Shown here: positions 60,500 through 64,000 of the stretch, one piece after another
How the letters are laid out: each line of letters opens with the position of its first letter
How positions within the stretch are numbered: position 1 is the first letter of the stretch
From: Brachyhypopomus gauderio
Lineage: Eukaryota > Chordata > Actinopteri > Gymnotiformes > Hypopomidae
Length of the DNA stretch: 64,000 bases
Direction of reading: 5' to 3'
NCBI RefSeq assembly: GCF_052324685.1
Contig: NW_027506972.1
Location: 57,501-121,500 of the forward strand
Notes under the pieces: model-generated
The model's input: only the letters and a program-made list of their open reading frames with translations
Told to the model about the DNA's origin: nothing
Database searches by the model: none
Made by a program: the position numbers and the translations under genes

Positions 60500-62916
60500 C
60501 TCTAACTGCACAGATGGGTTAAAAGCGGAGGACAAATTAGATTGTGGTGAAAAATCACAATTGACAAAATATGGCACATTTACATTTAAATACAGGTTCT
60601 TCATGTCCATATATGCATGTTATTGAAAATCTGTTGCATTTTTATTTAGTTCAGTGTCCAGACTCACCAGTTGGCCAAGCAGACGTGGTGTTAAGGCAGG
60701 ATTTTAACACTGTTGACGTGTGTCTCTTGTGCGGGTGACCGTAGGACGCCAGTGCCATGGTGATGATGATGGACGTGAGTGAGGGCGACCGTGTGCTGGA
60801 GGCGGGGTCTGGCTCGGGCGCCATGGCGCTCTTCCTCTCCAGAGCAGGTGTGCAGGGTGTTGTCGTCATGGTAGCGCGCAGGTTGAACAACCTCAATGTC
60901 CTCACGAACACCTCTGTAGTTCTTCATGGTTGTTCACGCCGCTCTGGGACATGTTCTAATGAGTGGTTTGTAGTTTAACAACTTGGTATGTGATTACATT
61001 TACATTTATGGCATTTGGCAGACGCCCTCATCCAGAGCAACTTACATTTTTATACAAGTGAGCAATTGAGGGTTAAGGGCCTTGCTGAGGGGCACCTCAG
61101 TCATGACCTCAGGTCTGGGAATCAAACCCACGACCCTCTGGTCACAAGACCAGTTCCCTAACCACCAGGCCATGACTGCCCTGATTATGGCTTATCCATG
61201 CAGAGTTGTACAGTATAACGTAGCAAAACACTAGCGTTGATTTCTAATTGAAACTAGCATAGGCTGCTATGGTATTATCTGTCTTTTCTACCATACAGTC
61301 CTCAGTATTGTAACTTAACTGTGATGGTGTTTGGTATTTCCACCAGTGGCCTCTAGGGGCAGTGTGCTGAGCGTTGAGGTAAGAGAGGACCATCACAGAC
61401 GATCCAAGCTAAATTACGAGCGCTGGCGTTCTGCTTGGCGGGTGCGCACGGGGGAGGAGTGGCCTGATAATGTTCACTTTCACCACGGCGACCTGAGCAC
61501 TTCTGCACACTTGCTTGCTGGGCGGAGCTTCAATTCGGTAAGGAGATACATCCTTTGATCTTCCATAATTAACTTGAATATCTCATTTGTTTCTGCCTCT
61601 GTGCAGATCTCTGGATACGTGGGATTTTGGTGGAACTGTTTTCATTGCTAGTTTGGTGGTGTAGTTGGTGTTGTGCAACACGTGTGTGTGTGTGTTTCAG
61701 ATTGCTCTAGATATGATCAGCCCCCATTTGACTTTGCCTGCTGTAGTTCCGTACCTCAATAGTGGAGGTGTGTGTGCGGTCTACTTAGCTAAGTAAGTAA
61801 CACACACCCCCATGACTCAGTGGCAGTCAGACTACCTATGTGTTTATTTGTTCAGAGTATTCAAAGATCAAGTATTCAAGATCATCACTGAAATGACTCA
61901 GTAAAATCATCATCACTGTTATGACTCTTGAACACTAGTTTTACCATTTTGCTGTCATCTTTGTGGTTTGCAGTGTTTAGCAAACTGATCTCACAGCTTT
62001 ACAAAGTTATTGTTGACTTAAGGGTGTCTTCTGTTCCACATGCCAGCATCACGCAGGTTATTGATCTGGTGGAGGGGTTGAGATGCTCCAACCTTCCACT
62101 AGTGTGTGAACGCGTCATCGAGGTGCAGTACAGAGATTGGCTGCTGGCCCCATCATTAAAGAAAGATGGATCCTTCAACAAACGGAAAGCTCTGATCGAA
62201 GAAACCATAGAGTCTCAGGAAGATGACTCAAATGATGAACATGGTAAAAATTCAATTAAGCTGAATTATTAATTACAAAAATTATAATTATAAAATTAAT
62301 TATAATGGTTGTACTAAAGATGGTAGATGCAAACACCAACTGTTTGTGTTCACACGCGTGTAGAGGGGCAGGCTGGCGGGCAGCGTGCTCCGTTTGGGAG
62401 TGTACCCTACATCGCTCGCCCACATCCTGAACAGTTCGGACACACAGGTGAGCTGCTTCCACCGGGCTGTTTGATTCTCCGTACCACACATGCTGTGTGC
62501 AGACGCCAGACGTTTGTGGTATAGTGTGAAACACACACTGACCGTCTGAGATACAGATGAGCTAAGACAGAAGGACCTCGGTTGGGAGTTAGGACAGAAC
62601 AAACTCATGTGAGAAGAGGGAACCACACTACTGTCTTTTGACCACATCTACACAACCTTGAGCTGCCATTTGTGTTCTGTGATGCAACATGCATGAGCAT
62701 CAACAGTCCTGTATCATACCTGTTTGATCCTGGACCACAGGAAAGACCCTCAAATCTAATCCAAAAAGATCCGTTTACACAGCTATGAAAACATTACATG
62801 TGCTTGAACTCCTGTAATGTGAATTTAGGTGTACAAATGTGTTCCTTGTCTAACAATTTATTTTAATTTTTGTCATTTCAGCCTTTCTTGCGAAATTACG
62901 GAAAATCTCGAAATAG
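59500..62916 (+). CDS. trmt61b: Mitochondrial tRNA/rRNA (adenine-N1)-methyltransferase
   Basis: SAM-dependent m1A methyltransferase, known in mammals to act on mitochondrial tRNA position 58 and 16S rRNA. Exons: 59500-60219, 60745-60847, 61347-61537, 61701-61792, 62047-62243, 62364-62447, 62882-62916. Phases join to 473 residues (human 477). The N-terminus [20 protein letters not shown] is basic and acid-free, as in a mitochondrial presequence. A low-complexity Glu-rich stretch follows, then [22 protein letters not shown]. The SAM motif VLEAGSGSG is at residues 257-265. Next come [16 protein letters not shown] and [12 protein letters not shown], and the end is [16 protein letters not shown] at 62995-63000 gives a short 3' UTR. 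The sequence GTAAGA at 61380-61385 reads as Val-Arg and is coding, as in human, not a donor. Confidence 0.95.
60271..60580 (+). mobile_element. tRNA-derived SINE in trmt61b intron 1
   Basis: The head GGCAGTCATGGTCTGGTGG includes the A-box region. The B box is GGTTCTATTCC. The body has GAGGTGCCCTTGAGCAAGG and an internal (GT)n at 60461-60498. It is the same family as the copy at 1483-1738. Confidence 0.82.
60992..61180 (-). mobile_element. tRNA-derived SINE with alternative tail
   Basis: On the minus strand it shares the tRNA-like head of the copy at 60271, then diverges into GTTGCTCTGGATGAGGGCGT and CCAAATGCCATAAATGTAAA. The latter is the tail type also found alone at 51768 and 54840. Confidence 0.8.
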
Positions 62917-63679
62917 CTCAAGTTCAACTACATCGCCTCACATCCCTGAACACCAGCACTGTGACCACACAAATGGCTTCATGTTTGGGTTTCCAATAAA
63001 GCTGTGGAACAAATCATTTTGATTTCTTTCTTTCAAACACTGAAGAGATGTGAGAATCAGAGAATCAAACAGATTTGATGGTTTATTCACATTTTAACAG
63101 GGTGCTTGTTTCACAATGCTGTCAGCCTTCTACGGTATCAGACAAGTGCCAAATGTGAACTTGTAGTGCTACACAGAAGCATGAAAGCATTTAATAAATA
63201 AACAGATAATAAATAGTGACAGACGTGACAGGACAAACAGCTGAACACATGAAGCATTTGCACTCTAATGTTATTGTGGTATATCTGGTGAATTCATTAA
63301 ACAGAACAAATGTAACAAATCTGGCATTTTATAAGGCTCTGATAAAAGCCCAGAAGTAAATTTTTCGTAGAGGATGTGCAAATGTTAATACAGATGGATG
63401 CCATTACAATGACAAGGTAATATAGCTTAAAGCCGTATGTAATACTGCTCCTGAGTTCACTAAAGGTCATTTCATCCTTTCTGTCTGGTCTTTCTGGGAG
63501 TGGACAACTACTCTGGTCAAGAATACAGACCTTTAATTATGTTATTTGGTAAACTGATACTGTTGATCCAAGCCTTGACATTTTGAAATAAGGTGTATAA
63601 ATCTTACAGCAAACGGACGATGCTGAAATGGGAAAGAGTGCATGACCCTCTGATATGGGCTAGCGTGAGCAGCTGGAAT
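62917..63679. other. Convergent 3' regions of trmt61b and spdya
   Basis: It holds the trmt61b 3' UTR with AATAAA at 62995 and, on the other strand, the presumed spdya 3' UTR with AATAAA at 63082-63087. No other gene is seen. Confidence 0.65.
62995..63000 (+). terminator. trmt61b polyadenylation signal
   Basis: Canonical AATAAA 79 bases after the trmt61b stop codon. Confidence 0.75.
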
Positions 63680-64000
63680 CTACTCCTCATTGATCCAGTC
63701 CATGGAAATGTCAGGGCCAGAGTCACTGTCCACATCAGGCCCTGTTTGAAAATGTTTTTTTTTCATTAAAAATTAAAAACTCTTAGATTAGATTAAGAAT
63801 AGACTGGAAAAAAAAAAAGTTAAATGGTCTCAATATAAGGTAGCAGTATATTCCATAACTTGCCACCAGAGGGCTCACGCACCTTTGTCCAGGCAGCAGC
63901 AGGCCTGTGTGTGTCTGTGGTGGGAGGCCTGGGTTTTGGGAGGTGTGGCCTCCATGGTGAGAGGCAGCAGCAGTGAGGGGGAGGAGGAGGAGGAGGAGGA
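63680..64000 (-). CDS. spdya: Speedy/RINGO cell-cycle regulator A, C-terminal two exons (partial)
   Basis: SPDYA binds and activates CDK1/CDK2 independently of cyclin and acts in meiotic telomere attachment. Only the C-terminus is here: exon 63883-64000 (runs off the window) and last exon 63680-63741, joined in phase with AG/GT borders. The reading begins with a run of seven Ser (a TCC repeat), passes through SHHRHTQACCCLDK and ends DISMDWINEE. Human SPDYA likewise has a poly-Ser stretch and ends KSMEWFTGSEE. The position next to trmt61b and wdr43 matches human 2p23. The catalytic-partner-binding Speedy domain lies outside the window, so the identification rests on tail similarity plus synteny. 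Confidence 0.75.

Noticed and set aside
61380-61385. GTAAGA as a donor splice site in trmt61b
   Set aside because: The reading continues as EVREDHH, matching human EVRKDHH, so the bases are coding.

Overview
This is vertebrate nuclear DNA, almost certainly from a teleost fish. The genes have many GT-AG introns. CA/TG, CT/GA and AT microsatellites are dense. The dispersed repeats are of fish type: Tc1/mariner, pogo-like, hAT, a P-element-like THAP transposon, L2 LINEs and tRNA-derived SINEs. A repeated SINE head is reminiscent of otophysan fishes (characins, catfishes, electric fishes), but that assignment is only an impression. I recognised eight protein-coding genes by reading exons and comparing them from memory with human and fish orthologues. 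For every multi-exon gene the exon phases join without a break.

Layout. 1-7181 (+): gale (UDP-galactose 4-epimerase), lacking only its first coding exon. 7.6-11.8 kb (+): zbtb8a, a BTB zinc-finger regulator behind a CpG-rich promoter. 14.1-19.3 kb (+): hmgcl (HMG-CoA lyase), eight exons. 19.3-30 kb: gene-poor, dominated by a 4.5-kb P-element-like element (22811-27319) with long inverted arms, 8-bp target duplications and a broken THAP domain. 30.0-30.9 kb (-): gjb3-like connexin. 31-42 kb: gene-poor, with a dead Tc1 copy. 42.0-42.8 kb (-): gjb4/gjb5-like connexin. 45.1-57.9 kb (-): wdr43, complete in 18 coding exons. 59.5-62.9 kb (+): trmt61b, seven exons, head-to-head with wdr43. 63.7-64.0 kb (-): the last two exons of spdya, tail-to-tail with trmt61b.

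Gene relationships. In human, GALE and HMGCL are neighbours on 1p36, ZBTB8A lies at 1p35 and GJB3/4/5 at 1p34. WDR43-TRMT61B-SPDYA is a conserved block on 2p23. The window therefore joins a human-1p-like block to a human-2p23-like block, with the junction between the second connexin and wdr43 (about 42.8-45.1 kb). The genes are not an operon. Functionally they are galactose metabolism, transcriptional regulation, ketone/leucine metabolism, gap junctions, ribosome biogenesis, mitochondrial tRNA/rRNA m1A methylation and a CDK activator.

Most promising observations: the THAP/P-like element; a 57-bp minisatellite in gale whose period is in frame and which runs into a splice acceptor; a 42-bp promoter module just 5' of wdr43, repeated about 2.7 times, carrying ETS-, E-box- and NRF1-like motifs; a candidate C/D snoRNA in wdr43 intron 1; and several transposons with readable target duplications.
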